Below, one piece after another: positions 1-9,429 of a stretch of 64,000 nucleotides of DNA (positions within the stretch are counted from its first letter, which is position 1; every line of letters begins with the position of its first letter). The stretch is from NCBI RefSeq assembly GCF_002807015.1, contig NZ_NIPO01000001.1:1313603-1377602 (forward strand). Direction: 5' to 3'. The position numbers and the translations under genes were made by a program. The stretch comes from Avrilella dinanensis (lineage in GTDB: Bacteria > Bacteroidota > Bacteroidia > Flavobacteriales > Flavobacteriaceae). The notes under the pieces were generated by a model. That model searched no databases and had not been told where the DNA came from. It saw only the letters and a list, made by a program, of their open reading frames with translations.

Positions 1-391
1 CTGCGGTTTGCTGTAATGAAAATCCTAATGCAACGATGAATAATCCGACGAGCATGCCGAGATATACATCGGCTTTGACAGCCAGTATCATTGCGACAGC
101 TCCGAGAGCAGAAAATAGCAATCCGAAAATGATGCTTTTCTTATATCCCCAGCGGGTAACCAAATCTTTGCCTCGAATCATGCTTATGCCAAACAAAATC
201 AAAGCTCCGGAATAATAAGCGGTGTAAAAAGCAAAGTCAATTAACTGGGACTGAAACTGGTCTAGATGAAAATATTCTTTACAAAAAGGAATAAAAATAT
301 TGTTTCCGGCTGCAATAAATCCCCAGAAAAAAAACACGAGAATCAATGTGTACAATGCCGGATAATTGGTCGGTTGTGCTGTTTTTGCCAT
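1..391 (-). CDS. Sugar MFS transporter, FucP/GluP type (3' part outside window)
   Basis: The minus strand reads open from an ATG at 391 to the window edge, giving about 130 N-terminal residues. The protein starts MAKTAQPTNYPALYTL and continues with hydrophobic segments typical of the first three to four helices of a 12-helix major facilitator transporter. The segments FFFWGFIAAGNNIFIPFCK and FAFYTAYYSGAL resemble the start of the FucP/GluP family of proton-coupled fucose, glucose or galactose importers, which act in the inner membrane. A charged stretch after helix 2 (RGKDLVTRWGYKKS) fits the MFS helix 2-3 loop. The substrate cannot be decided from this fragment. It is divergent from the lipoprotein gene at 496. 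Confidence 0.75.
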   Translation of the reverse strand, partial: MAKTAQPTNYPALYTLILVFFFWGFIAAGNNIFIPFCKEYFHLDQFQSQLIDFAFYTAYYSGALILFGISMIRGKDLVTRWGYKKSIIFGLLFSALGAVAMILAVKADVYLGMLVGLFIVALGFSLQQTA

Positions 392-442
392 AGTATTTGC
401 TGAATAATAACTCCCAAAGATAAAAATTAAGCCATTATGGGA

Positions 443-471
443 TTGCATTCGGGCTAAAAAACTTATTTTTG
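443..471 (+). promoter_or_regulatory. Flavobacterial-type promoter of the lipoprotein gene
   Basis: TTG at 443-445 lies 18 bases before TATTTTTG at 464-471. This fits the Bacteroidota housekeeping pattern TTG-N17-23-TAnnTTTG. The expected start of transcription is about 25 bases before the ATG at 496. Confidence 0.55.
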
Positions 472-495
472 TTCTTAAATTAAAGAAATTATTCC

Positions 496-1440
496 ATGAA
501 AAAAATCCTGTTGCTTGTTTTCGGATTAATGCTTGCGGTGTCGTGTGATGACGGAGATATGGTGTTTGAATCACTCAATTTTGATGATGTTACTATGCAG
601 AAATGTGAGGATAAAGAGTTGTATTTCAAAGCGAAAGACAGAGAAATGTTGATTTTGAATCTCATCAGTCCGACAGGCGAACCACTTATCAATGATAATT
701 TGCAGGTAGGAGAGGAGCTGGAGGTTTTGACCAACAACACCAATCAGATTATTTACCGTTTGTATGATAATAATATCAGTAATCAGAGTATGCTGTGTGA
801 TGATGTTCCGCCGGCTTTTCCGCAAGTGGTGGACGAATACGTGTCGGAAAACAATGGCTCGATATTGATTTCTAAACAATTGCAGGTCAGAAACGATGAA
901 AATCAGCCGAAAAATTTTTCGGTAGCATATAATTTTTCGATTTTGTTTAGAAATATTGTGCTGAGCAGAGGCGACCAGCAGATTAAATATCCGGATTATA
1001 CGTTTGGTACTTATCAAGCAGAGTCTTATACGTTGAATTTTAATCAGTTTGATCGTGATGAAATCAATTTTTGCGGTAACATGGAATTTTATATGGAAAC
1101 CAGCGATAAAGTGATGCAATTAAAACTCAGTGAGTCGCTGCAACCGGCTGTAGGAGAGCAGAATTTTCAATTGTCTGACGGTCAGTATATAAAAATCAAA
1201 ATTAATCAAGGGATTTTGAGTCAGATTGAAGGTTATCAGCCTTGCGATTTTGGTAATGATGCCTTGTTTTTCGATGTTTGGACAGCCAACGAAGGTAACG
1301 TGAAAGTAACGGCTCGCGAGGTGGATATTGCAGGGACTGTTCAGTTGGTGTACGATTTTGAAATCACTCAGGCAACATTTACGAACTATGACAGAACGAT
1401 ACAAATCAGCGAATTGCCGATTGGGTCGTACGTGGAATAA
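496..1440 (+). CDS. Predicted lipoprotein of unknown function
   Basis: A 314-residue protein with a lipoprotein signal peptide: MKKILLLVFGLMLAVSC places the lipobox Cys at residue 17, followed by DDGD. Acidic residues after the Cys are common in Bacteroidota lipoproteins, including those exported to the surface. The rest is rich in beta-strand-like alternating sequence with several Cys (residues in QKCEDKE, LCDDV, NFCGN, QPCDFG) that could form disulfides. I recognise no named domain. It sits alone behind its own promoter and 90 bases upstream of porX on the same strand, so co-transcription with porX is possible but not shown. Confidence 0.75.
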   Translation: MKKILLLVFGLMLAVSCDDGDMVFESLNFDDVTMQKCEDKELYFKAKDREMLILNLISPTGEPLINDNLQVGEELEVLTNNTNQIIYRLYDNNISNQSMLCDDVPPAFPQVVDEYVSENNGSILISKQLQVRNDENQPKNFSVAYNFSILFRNIVLSRGDQQIKYPDYTFGTYQAESYTLNFNQFDRDEINFCGNMEFYMETSDKVMQLKLSESLQPAVGEQNFQLSDGQYIKIKINQGILSQIEGYQPCDFGNDALFFDVWTANEGNVKVTAREVDIAGTVQLVYDFEITQATFTNYDRTIQISELPIGSYVE

Positions 1441-1531
1441 TCTCAGAAGAAAATTTAATATTTCTTTATTACAGGTTTCGTAGGCATTGTGGTACTTTAG
1501 TCCGGAATAACATTAATTTAAGCAAAAGAAT

Positions 1532-3076
1532 ATGATAAAGATACTTTGGGTAGATGACGAAATTGAATATTTGAAACCGCATATATTGTTTCTGGAACAG
1601 AAAGGTTATCAGGTTGTTACGGCGACGAATGGTCAAGATGCGATTGACTTGTTTGGTCAGGAAAATTTTGATATTGTTTTTTTAGATGAAAATATGCCCG
1701 GAATCAGTGGGTTGGAAACTTTGTCGGAGTTGAAGGAACACAAGTCAACTATTCCGGTTATCATGATTACGAAAAGTGAGGAGGAATATATCATGGACGA
1801 AGCTATCGGGTCGAAAATTGCCGATTACCTCATCAAGCCGGTTAACCCAAATCAGATTTTGTTGAGCTTGAAGAAAAATCTGGACGTAAACCGGTTGGTT
1901 TCGCAAAAAACCACTTTAGATTACCAAAAAGAATTCAGGAATATTGCCTTGGAATTGATGCAGATTAATACGCACGAACAATGGGCGGAACTGTATAAAA
2001 AATTAGTTTTCTGGGAACTGGAGCTGGAAAATACGGCCGATTCCGGATTGATGCAGATATTGGAAGACCAAAAACAACAAGCCAATACCGAGTTTGGAAA
2101 ATTCATTGAAAAAGAATACAAATACTGGATTAATAATCCGGAAGACGCACCGATTTTTTCTCATCAGATTTTTAGAAAATGGGTAATACCTGAACTCAAA
2201 TCGGAAGAAAAAGTCCTGTTTGTCGTGATTGACAATTTGCGTTATGACCAATGGAAAACCTTTGAAAGTACGATTAACGAATATTACAAAATCGAAAAGG
2301 ATAGTTACTACTATTCCATATTGCCGACCGCGACACAATATGCCCGAAATGCAATATTCTCAGGAATGACACCGCTCGAAATGGAAAAAAAACACCCGGA
2401 ATATTGGAAAAACGATACCGATGATGGTGGAAAAAACCTCTTTGAATCACAGTTTTTGGAAGCTCAGATTCAGCGAATGAGATTGGATATCAAGAATAAA
2501 TACATCAAAATTACCAACCTGCGTGACGGTATCAAAGTGGCGGAAAATTTTAAATCCTATAAAGATAATAAACTGATTGCTTTGGTGTATAATTTTGTGG
2601 ATATGATTTCGCATGCCAAAACCGAAATGGAAGTGATTAAGGAGTTGGCTTCCAATGATAAAGCCTATCGTTCGTTGACGTTGAGCTGGTTCAAAAACTC
2701 GCCGCTTCTGGCAATTATTCAGGAAGCACGCAAAGAGGGTTTTAAACTGATTATTACGACCGATCACGGAACGATAAACTGTAAAAATCCGTCGAAGGTA
2801 ATCGGCGACAGAAACACGAGCCTGAACTTGCGGTACAAAACCGGAAAATCATTGACTTATCAAAACAAAGATGTGTACGCGGTCAAAAACCCGAACGAGA
2901 TTCAGTTGCCGTCTATCAACCTCAGCAGTTCATTTATTTTTGCTAAAAGTGATTACTTTTTGGCGTATCAGAATAATTACAATCACTATGTAAATTATTT
3001 CAGAAATACTTATCAACACGGAGGTATTTCGCTCGAAGAAATGATTATTCCGTTTGTGGTATTAAATCCCCGGTAA
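1532..3076 (+). CDS. porX: PorX: response regulator with PglZ/alkaline-phosphatase-fold output domain
   Basis: 514 residues, close to the usual length of PorX. Residues 1-120 are a receiver domain: acidic pair D8-D9, phosphoacceptor D52 in FLDENMPG, T80 and K102 in LIKPVNP. A helical linker follows, then from about residue 225 a PglZ domain of the alkaline phosphatase superfamily with metal-site motifs VVIDNLRYDQW, TTDHG and QHGG. In Porphyromonas and Flavobacterium, PorX works with the sensor PorY to control and support type IX secretion, and the PglZ domain is reported to act as a phosphodiesterase on oligoadenylates. All expected receiver and metal residues appear present. tsaE starts 3 bases after the stop, so the two are probably co-transcribed. 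No sensor kinase gene is nearby. Confidence 0.93.
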   Translation: MIKILWVDDEIEYLKPHILFLEQKGYQVVTATNGQDAIDLFGQENFDIVFLDENMPGISGLETLSELKEHKSTIPVIMITKSEEEYIMDEAIGSKIADYLIKPVNPNQILLSLKKNLDVNRLVSQKTTLDYQKEFRNIALELMQINTHEQWAELYKKLVFWELELENTADSGLMQILEDQKQQANTEFGKFIEKEYKYWINNPEDAPIFSHQIFRKWVIPELKSEEKVLFVVIDNLRYDQWKTFESTINEYYKIEKDSYYYSILPTATQYARNAIFSGMTPLEMEKKHPEYWKNDTDDGGKNLFESQFLEAQIQRMRLDIKNKYIKITNLRDGIKVAENFKSYKDNKLIALVYNFVDMISHAKTEMEVIKELASNDKAYRSLTLSWFKNSPLLAIIQEARKEGFKLIITTDHGTINCKNPSKVIGDRNTSLNLRYKTGKSLTYQNKDVYAVKNPNEIQLPSINLSSSFIFAKSDYFLAYQNNYNHYVNYFRNTYQHGGISLEEMIIPFVVLNPR

Positions 3077-3079
3077 AAT

Positions 3080-3481
3080 ATGGAAATGGAGTTTTCTTTA
3101 GATGAAATTGATGAAATTGCAAAAAAAATATTATCTTTAAACAGACATAAAATCATCTTGTTTGAAGGAGAAATGGGGGCAGGCAAAACCACGCTGACGA
3201 AAGCTATGGCTAAGTGTCTGGGTGTGCAGAATATAACCAGTAGTCCCACTTTTTCGTTGGTCAATGAATATGAATGTGACGGTGGGTTGCTCTATCATTT
3301 TGATTTGTTCCGGCTGAAAGATTTGTCGGAAGCCTATGATATCGGTATTGAGGAATATCTGGATTCAGGAAACTATTGTTTTATCGAATGGCCGGAGAAA
3401 ATTATGCCGATTTTGGAAGATTTTCATCAAATTCAATTGGATATCATTGATGCACAAACAAGAAGATTAAAATTTTTGTAA
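3080..3481 (+). CDS. tsaE: tRNA threonylcarbamoyladenosine biosynthesis ATPase TsaE
   Basis: 133 residues, a normal size for TsaE. The Walker A motif GEMGAGKT spans residues 30-37 with K36, followed by the family segments SSPTFSLVNEY and HFDLFRL and the C-terminal FIEWPE motif. TsaE is the ATPase that, with TsaB and TsaD, transfers threonylcarbamoyl to A37 of ANN-decoding tRNAs in the cytoplasm. tsaB is found at 57377 in this window. The gene lies between porX (gap of 3 bases) and alanine dehydrogenase (gap of 2 bases), a tight three-gene run. An ATG two codons further in is an equally possible start. Confidence 0.92.
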   Translation: MEMEFSLDEIDEIAKKILSLNRHKIILFEGEMGAGKTTLTKAMAKCLGVQNITSSPTFSLVNEYECDGGLLYHFDLFRLKDLSEAYDIGIEEYLDSGNYCFIEWPEKIMPILEDFHQIQLDIIDAQTRRLKFL

Positions 3482-3483
3482 TT

Positions 3484-4680
3484 ATGGCTGTAAATACTCC
3501 TTTTTCACAAGAAGAGCTGATTCCGCAGGAAGAAAAACTGGATATTAAAAAACACCGCGACCAGCTTTTTATCGGTTTGCCCAAAGAAGATTTTAATGCG
3601 GAATACCGTATTTGCCTTACACCGGAAGCCGTAGCTATGCTCACAGCAAACGGTCATCGTGTGCTGATGGAATCTGATGCAGGAAAAATGGCAAGTTACA
3701 CCGACAAAGAATACAGCGAAGCTGGGGCAGAAATCACGCACGATACCGAAAAAGTATTTGCCTGTCCGATTGTGATAAAGGTACAGTCACCAACGATTCA
3801 GGAGATTGAATGGATGAAACCGGGGAGCTATCTTTTCTCAGCCCTTCAATTCAAAACGCAAACGGCAGAATATTTCAAAACACTGTCTAAAAAGAAAATT
3901 ACAGCTCTAAGCTACGAATGTGTTCAGGACGAAGAAGGCTCTTGCCCTTTTTTGAATGCGATGAGTGAGATTGCCGGGGTTGCGTCTATTCATATCGCTT
4001 CGGAATATATGAACAAATATAAGAAAGGAAAAGGTTTGTTGTTTGGGAATATTACCGGTGTGCTTCCTACCGAAGTGGTTATTATCGGAGCAGGAACGGT
4101 AGCAGAATATTCCGCAAGAACAGCTTTAGCTTTCGGAGCAAGCGTCAAAGTGTTTGATAATTCTATCCACCGGTTGAAAAGAATACAGAAATTGTTACCA
4201 CAACCTATATCAACATCAACCATTCAGGAAAAAGTATTGAAAAAAGCGTTAAGACGGTGTGACGTGGTTATCGGAGCAATCAGAGGAATCAACCGCTCTC
4301 CGATTGTAATTACCGAAGACATGGTGCAAATTATGAAAGCCAATGCAGTAATTATCGACGTTTGCATCGACAACGGTGGTTGCGTGGAAACTTCTGAGCT
4401 AACCTCGCATCAAAAACCTGTGTTGAGAAAACATGGTGTTATCCACTACTGTGTTCCGAATATTTCGTCGAGATATTCTAAAACTTCTTCTCAGGCAATC
4501 AGCAATATATTATCGACATATTTGATGAATATCGGCGAATATGGAGGTATTGAAGATTATATCGGGCGGGTAAAAACAATCCGGTCCGGAATTTACCTCT
4601 ACAAAGGCATTTTGGTTAGCCGTCAGGCAGGCGAATGGTGCGGACTCGACAATAAAGACATTAACCTGTTGCTACTCTGA
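3484..4680 (+). CDS. ald: Alanine dehydrogenase
   Basis: 398 residues. The N-terminal half carries the alanine dehydrogenase/PNT N domain (IGLPKEDFNAEYRICLTPEAV, then VIKVQSP). A Rossmann NAD-binding motif GAGTVAEYSA begins near residue 201. The enzyme reversibly deaminates L-alanine to pyruvate and ammonia using NAD. The extended N-terminus (about 28 residues before the conserved domain) and the overall length match the Bacteroidota version of the family rather than the shorter 370-residue Bacillus type. It follows tsaE with only two bases between stop and start. Confidence 0.9.
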   Translation: MAVNTPFSQEELIPQEEKLDIKKHRDQLFIGLPKEDFNAEYRICLTPEAVAMLTANGHRVLMESDAGKMASYTDKEYSEAGAEITHDTEKVFACPIVIKVQSPTIQEIEWMKPGSYLFSALQFKTQTAEYFKTLSKKKITALSYECVQDEEGSCPFLNAMSEIAGVASIHIASEYMNKYKKGKGLLFGNITGVLPTEVVIIGAGTVAEYSARTALAFGASVKVFDNSIHRLKRIQKLLPQPISTSTIQEKVLKKALRRCDVVIGAIRGINRSPIVITEDMVQIMKANAVIIDVCIDNGGCVETSELTSHQKPVLRKHGVIHYCVPNISSRYSKTSSQAISNILSTYLMNIGEYGGIEDYIGRVKTIRSGIYLYKGILVSRQAGEWCGLDNKDINLLLL

Positions 4681-4699
4681 AACAACTGCCTTATCTTTG
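4669..4699 (+). promoter_or_regulatory. Flavobacterial-type promoter inside and after the ald 3' end
   Basis: TTG at 4669-4671, within the last codons of ald, lies 20 bases before TATCTTTG at 4692-4699. It matches the TTG-N17-23-TAnnTTTG pattern and points at the ATG at 4717. Confidence 0.55.
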
Positions 4700-4716
4700 C
4701 CGAAATTTAATTACAG

Positions 4717-5091
4717 ATGAAATTTTCTCAGCGTTTAGCCTATTATCTTTTGGGGTTATTAATCGGAAGTACGATTGTGTTTTATTTTTGGGGAGCCAAA
4801 GACACGCAGTTTTGTTATCTGCCGAATTGCCGTGTGCTGAAAGACCTACGTTCCAAACCGCTTATTATGACTTCGGAAGCAAAAGACGCTATGGAAGTTT
4901 TCACGACAGCCCAACTGACTCAGTACCTCACTAACGGCGATGTAGATTTTTCACAGAGCAATGTGCCCGAAGACGGCGGAAAAAAATATGTGATTAACGC
5001 CAAAGACAGCCTCAATAACCCTTTGCAGATTGAAATGATTAATTACAGCGAAAGAGTTAAGTTGGTAAGTATTAAATATTTGGATAAATAA
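4717..5091 (+). CDS. Small membrane-anchored protein, probably DUF4258
   Basis: 124 residues with an N-terminal membrane segment (LLGLLIGSTIVFYFW) followed by a soluble domain. The soluble part contains FCYLPNCRVLKDLRSKP and a gene-end segment KLVSIKYLDK. From memory, this layout and position right after ald in Flavobacteria correspond to proteins annotated DUF4258; the function is unknown. The two Cys in CYLPNC could form a disulfide if the domain faces the periplasm. It has its own promoter, so it can be expressed apart from ald. Confidence 0.7.
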   Translation: MKFSQRLAYYLLGLLIGSTIVFYFWGAKDTQFCYLPNCRVLKDLRSKPLIMTSEAKDAMEVFTTAQLTQYLTNGDVDFSQSNVPEDGGKKYVINAKDSLNNPLQIEMINYSERVKLVSIKYLDK

Positions 5092-5113
5092 AATTCTAAT
5101 TGTAGTGCAAATT

Positions 5114-5623
5114 ATGAAGAAAATACTGATACTTTTTTTAGCATTTATTTTAAGTAATCAAAGTGTCTGTTCTCAGGAAACAGAGAGTGGCAAATTTCCT
5201 TCAGACTACGGTAAATATTCCTTTCCTCTTTGGTCAAAAATCACTTTAGAACTAAAAGAAATCGATGGCGATAAATATGAATACAGGATTTTGAGTTTTG
5301 AACCTTGCGAAGAATATTATTCATTTGATGAAAGTAAGAATTTATTTAGTGAAGAACCTCTGGAAAATACTGTTGAGATTTTTTTTGTCGGAGGTTATTA
5401 TAATGAAGGAAAAGAAGATAAAGATTATGTAACATTACTAAATATCCGGAATAATTTAAAAAAACCAGTTACCTATAAAGCTGATATAAAATATTATTTC
5501 AATGATGAATTTGAAAATACGAGTATAGTCGGGGCGTTTCCCGGTGTAGATACTAAAGAAATTTGGCAACACAAAATTGATTATATTGCATTATACGATT
5601 TTGAAATTTTGAAATACGAGTAA
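5114..5623 (+). CDS. Exported hypothetical protein
   Basis: 169 residues when started at the ATG at 5114; a GTG three codons earlier is possible but less likely. A signal peptide is clear (MKKILILFLAFILSNQSVCSQ). The mature part is charged and aromatic-rich, with NGG-free beta-like sequence and a tail ending IALYDFEILKYE. I recognise no family. Codon and base composition are more AT-rich than the neighbouring purL, which may suggest later acquisition. It follows the DUF4258-like gene by 22 bases on the same strand. Confidence 0.6.
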   Translation: MKKILILFLAFILSNQSVCSQETESGKFPSDYGKYSFPLWSKITLELKEIDGDKYEYRILSFEPCEEYYSFDESKNLFSEEPLENTVEIFFVGGYYNEGKEDKDYVTLLNIRNNLKKPVTYKADIKYYFNDEFENTSIVGAFPGVDTKEIWQHKIDYIALYDFEILKYE

Positions 5624-5715
5624 TAAAGCTGCTGAACTCAAATTCACGTTAAAATAATTCCGGTAAACACCAAAATCCAGTCGATTTTTTCACAAAAACA
5701 TAACGAAAAAAAGAT

Positions 5716-5723
5716 TAACTTTG
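5716..5723 (+). promoter_or_regulatory. -7 promoter element of purL
   Basis: TAACTTTG matches TAnnTTTG and lies 36 bases before the purL ATG. No clear TTG is seen at the -33 position. Confidence 0.45.
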
Positions 5724-5758
5724 TAGCTTACTAAACGCAACGTTAAACATCAGCAGTA

Positions 5759-8700
5759 ATGATTCATTTCTTTGAAAATGCTTCTCAAAAAGTCTATGCA
5801 GTAGAAGCTCAACAAGATATCTTACCGGAAGATATTGCCAAATTGGAATGGCTTTTCGGGAATGCAAAAAAAGTACAAACAACGGTAATCAGCAGCAGGT
5901 TTGTAGGACCAAGAGCCGCAATGATTACACCATGGAGTACTAATGCAGTAGAAATTACCCAAAATATGGGTATTCACGGAATTATCCGAATTGAAGAATT
6001 TGAACCATACGGCACAGAAAACAGCGATATTGACCCGATGATTAATCAGGTTTATGAGCAGCTTAACCAGGATATATTTACCATAAATATTGAGCCGGAA
6101 GCCATTCAGGAGATTGACGATATAGCTCTGTACAATGTGAAGGAAGGCTTGTCTTTGAGCGACGAAGAGGTGGAATATCTCGAAAACCTTAGCCGAAAAA
6201 TCGGACGAAAATTAACCGATTCTGAAGTGTTTGGTTTTTCACAGGTCAATTCAGAACATTGTCGTCATAAGATTTTCAACGGAACATTCGTTATTGACGG
6301 AGAAGAAATGCCAAGCTCGTTGTTTAAGCTGATAAAAAAAACATCTGAAACCAATCCGAATGAAATTGTTTCGGCATATTCAGATAATGTGGCATTTATT
6401 CAAGGACCTCAACTCGTTCAGTTTGCCCCGAAATCAGCGGACAAACCCGATTATTACTACGAAGATGACTTTGAGTCGGTAATATCCCTCAAAGCCGAAA
6501 CCCATAATTTTCCGACCACGGTTGAACCATTCAGCGGAGCAGCGACTGGTTCGGGTGGAGAAATCAGAGACCGTCTGGCAGGAGGGCAAGGAGCATTACC
6601 ATTGGCAGGAACAGCGGTGTACATGACTTCATACTCCCGATTGACTGATGACAGAAACTGGGAAAACGGCATGGAAGAACGAGAGTGGTTATATCAAACA
6701 CCAATGGATATTCTGATCAAAGCATCTAACGGAGCTTCTGACTTTGGAAATAAATTCGGGCAACCTTTGATTGCCGGTTCTGTGTTTACGTTTGAACACG
6801 AAGAAAAAGATATCCGTGTGGGTTACGACAAAGTGATTATGCTTGCCGGAGGAGTTGGTTACGGAAAAAGAGACCAGGCACTGAAAAAAGCACCACATAC
6901 AGGCGATCAGATTGTAATTTTGGGCGGAGAAAACTATCGAATCGGAATGGGCGGAGCGGCCGTTTCATCAGCAGATACTGGAGCTATGGGCAGCGGAATA
7001 GAGCTGAATGCCATTCAGCGTTCCAATCCCGAAATGCAAAAAAGGGTGGCTAATGCCGTTCGAGGTATGGTTGAATCCAAAGAAAATCCGATTGTGTCTA
7101 TTCACGACCATGGTGCAGGCGGACATTTGAACTGTTTGTCTGAATTAGTGGAAGATACCGGCGGATTGATTGATTTGGATAAATTACCGGTAGGCGACCC
7201 GACTTTATCGGCAAAAGAAATTATCGGAAACGAGTCACAGGAAAGAATGGGCTTGGTAATCAGCCGGGATAATGTAAGTGTTTTGGAAAGAGTTGCCGAA
7301 AGAGAACGTGCACCGATGTATGTGGTCGGCGATGTAACTGATGACCATCGGTTTACTTTCAGTTCAAAAACCAAGGGAATTACCCCAATGGATTTTGACT
7401 TGGAAGATATGTTCGGCTCTTCGCCAAAAACAATTATGAATGATAAAACTGTTGATTATCAATATGAACCATTAACCTATGATATCAATCAGTTAGAAAT
7501 ATATTTGCGTAGTGTTTTACAGCTCGAAGCGGTGGCTTGTAAAGACTGGCTGACGAATAAAGTGGACAGATGCGTGGGTGGAAAAGTAGCCAAGCAACAA
7601 TGTGCCGGAGCTTTACAACTGCCGTTGAACAACGTGGGCGTAATGGCATTAGATTACAAAGGAAAAGAAGGCGTAGCGACAACTATCGGTCATTCGCCGC
7701 TGACGGCTTTGGTTGACCCGGTTGCTGGTTCGAGAAATGCGATTGGAGAGGCTTTGTCTAATATGATTTTTGCTCCGGTTAAAAACGGACTTTCCGGTGT
7801 GTCGCTTTCGGCAAACTGGATGTGGGCTTGTAACAATCCTGGAGAAGATGCTCGGTTGTATCAGGCGGTAAAAGGCTGTTCTGATTTTGCTATCGAATTG
7901 GGAATCAATATTCCGACGGGGAAAGATTCCTTGTCAATGAAGCAGAAATACCCGGACGGGAAAAATGTTTTATCGCCGGGAACAGTGATTATTTCCGCAG
8001 CAGGAAACTGTACAGATATCAAAAAAGTAGTAGAACCGGTTTTGAAAAAAACAGCCGGATCGATTTACTATATCAATTTGTCGAAAGATGATTTTAAACT
8101 GGGAGGTTCTTCATTTGCTCAGATTTTGAATAAAATAGGCGATGAGGTACCAACAATTATTGATGCGGCTTATTTCAAAAAAGCATTTAATGTGATTCAG
8201 CAGTTAATTCTGGAAGACGAAATTGCGGCAGGACACGACATCGGTTCGGGCGGATTGATTACGACTTTGCTCGAAATGTGTTTTTCAGGATACAATTTAG
8301 ATGCGGATATTGATTTGACACCGCTTGGTGAAAGAGATATTATGAAAGCATTGTTCAATGAAAATATCGCGGTAGTTTTACAAGCGAATAATGATGAATC
8401 ATTTGAACGGAAATTAGCTGAAAATCAGGTGGATTTTGTTAAAATTGGTGTACCGTCCGAAGGGCAGGAATTCAAAATCAATCATTTTGATGAAAAATAC
8501 GAATTCAGCGTAAGTGCTTTGCGTGATGTTTGGTACAAAACGTCTTACCTGCTCGACCAGAAACAGTCGAAGAACGGCATGGCAGACGAACGTTACAGCA
8601 ATTACAAATATCAACCGTTGAACTTTACTTTTCCGGAGCATTTTACCGGAAAATTACCGGAAAACAATATAGTAACAGCCAGACCCAAAGCGGCGATTAT

Positions 8701-9427
8701 TCGCGAAAAAGGTTCCAACTCTGAAAGAGAAATGGCTCATGCGATGTATCTGGCAGGGTTTGATGTGAAAGATGTACACATGACTGATTTGATTTCGGGC
8801 AGAGAAACGCTGGAAGACATTCAGTTTATCGGAGCTGTCGGCGGATTTTCCAATTCAGATGTATTAGGTTCGGCAAAAGGTTGGGCAGGAGCGTTTATGT
8901 ATAACGAAAAAGCGAAAAACGCTTTGAAGAATTTCTTTGACAGACCAAATACTTTGTCCGTTGGAATCTGTAACGGCTGCCAGTTGTTTATGGAGTTGGA
9001 TTTGATTAATCCGGAACACGATGTACATGGCAAAATGACTTATAACGTATCGCAAAAACACGAATCTAATTTTATTTCTGTGAAAATAGAAGGGAATAAC
9101 TCTGTGATGTTATCTACTTTGGCAGGAACTACATTGGGTGTTTGGATTTCACACGGCGAAGGAAAATTCAGCTTGCCGAGAGAAGAAAAAGAATATAATA
9201 TCGTGGCAAAATATGCTTATGACAGCTATCCGGGTAACCCGAACGGTTCAGATTATAACGTAGCCATGATGTGCGATAAAACAGGGCGACATTTGGTAAC
9301 CATGCCACATATCGAACGCTCGATATTCCAGTGGAACTGGGCAAATTATCCAGATAGAAATGATGAGGTAAGCCCATGGTTGGAGGCATTTGTGAACGCA
9401 AGAAAGTGGATAGAGAAAAATAGTTAA
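5759..9427 (+). CDS. purL: Phosphoribosylformylglycinamidine synthase, single-chain form
   Basis: 1222 residues, the long single-chain FGAM synthase that fuses PurS-like, PurL and PurQ parts. It converts FGAR plus glutamine and ATP to FGAM in step four of purine synthesis. The N-terminal PurS-like part is followed by the linker motif GFSQVNSEHCRHKIFNG, the ATP-binding segment LKAETHNFPTTVEPFSGAATG and two AIR-synthase-like halves. The glutamine amidotransferase domain is C-terminal, with nucleophile Cys1071 in VGICNGCQL and the His/Glu motif MPHIERS. The family usually has PHPER there; the P-to-I change sits next to, not at, the catalytic residues. purB, another purine gene, is at 30553. Confidence 0.96.
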   Translation: MIHFFENASQKVYAVEAQQDILPEDIAKLEWLFGNAKKVQTTVISSRFVGPRAAMITPWSTNAVEITQNMGIHGIIRIEEFEPYGTENSDIDPMINQVYEQLNQDIFTINIEPEAIQEIDDIALYNVKEGLSLSDEEVEYLENLSRKIGRKLTDSEVFGFSQVNSEHCRHKIFNGTFVIDGEEMPSSLFKLIKKTSETNPNEIVSAYSDNVAFIQGPQLVQFAPKSADKPDYYYEDDFESVISLKAETHNFPTTVEPFSGAATGSGGEIRDRLAGGQGALPLAGTAVYMTSYSRLTDDRNWENGMEEREWLYQTPMDILIKASNGASDFGNKFGQPLIAGSVFTFEHEEKDIRVGYDKVIMLAGGVGYGKRDQALKKAPHTGDQIVILGGENYRIGMGGAAVSSADTGAMGSGIELNAIQRSNPEMQKRVANAVRGMVESKENPIVSIHDHGAGGHLNCLSELVEDTGGLIDLDKLPVGDPTLSAKEIIGNESQERMGLVISRDNVSVLERVAERERAPMYVVGDVTDDHRFTFSSKTKGITPMDFDLEDMFGSSPKTIMNDKTVDYQYEPLTYDINQLEIYLRSVLQLEAVACKDWLTNKVDRCVGGKVAKQQCAGALQLPLNNVGVMALDYKGKEGVATTIGHSPLTALVDPVAGSRNAIGEALSNMIFAPVKNGLSGVSLSANWMWACNNPGEDARLYQAVKGCSDFAIELGINIPTGKDSLSMKQKYPDGKNVLSPGTVIISAAGNCTDIKKVVEPVLKKTAGSIYYINLSKDDFKLGGSSFAQILNKIGDEVPTIIDAAYFKKAFNVIQQLILEDEIAAGHDIGSGGLITTLLEMCFSGYNLDADIDLTPLGERDIMKALFNENIAVVLQANNDESFERKLAENQVDFVKIGVPSEGQEFKINHFDEKYEFSVSALRDVWYKTSYLLDQKQSKNGMADERYSNYKYQPLNFTFPEHFTGKLPENNIVTARPKAAIIREKGSNSEREMAHAMYLAGFDVKDVHMTDLISGRETLEDIQFIGAVGGFSNSDVLGSAKGWAGAFMYNEKAKNALKNFFDRPNTLSVGICNGCQLFMELDLINPEHDVHGKMTYNVSQKHESNFISVKIEGNNSVMLSTLAGTTLGVWISHGEGKFSLPREEKEYNIVAKYAYDSYPGNPNGSDYNVAMMCDKTGRHLVTMPHIERSIFQWNWANYPDRNDEVSPWLEAFVNARKWIEKNS

Positions 9428-9429
9428 AC

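Noticed and set aside
571..1119. 182-residue open frame on the minus strand
   Set aside because: Antisense to the lipoprotein gene at 496, with composition typical of a shadow frame.
5624..5758. Purine riboswitch upstream of purL
   Set aside because: No conserved purine-aptamer core or terminator-like structure is seen; only a promoter element.
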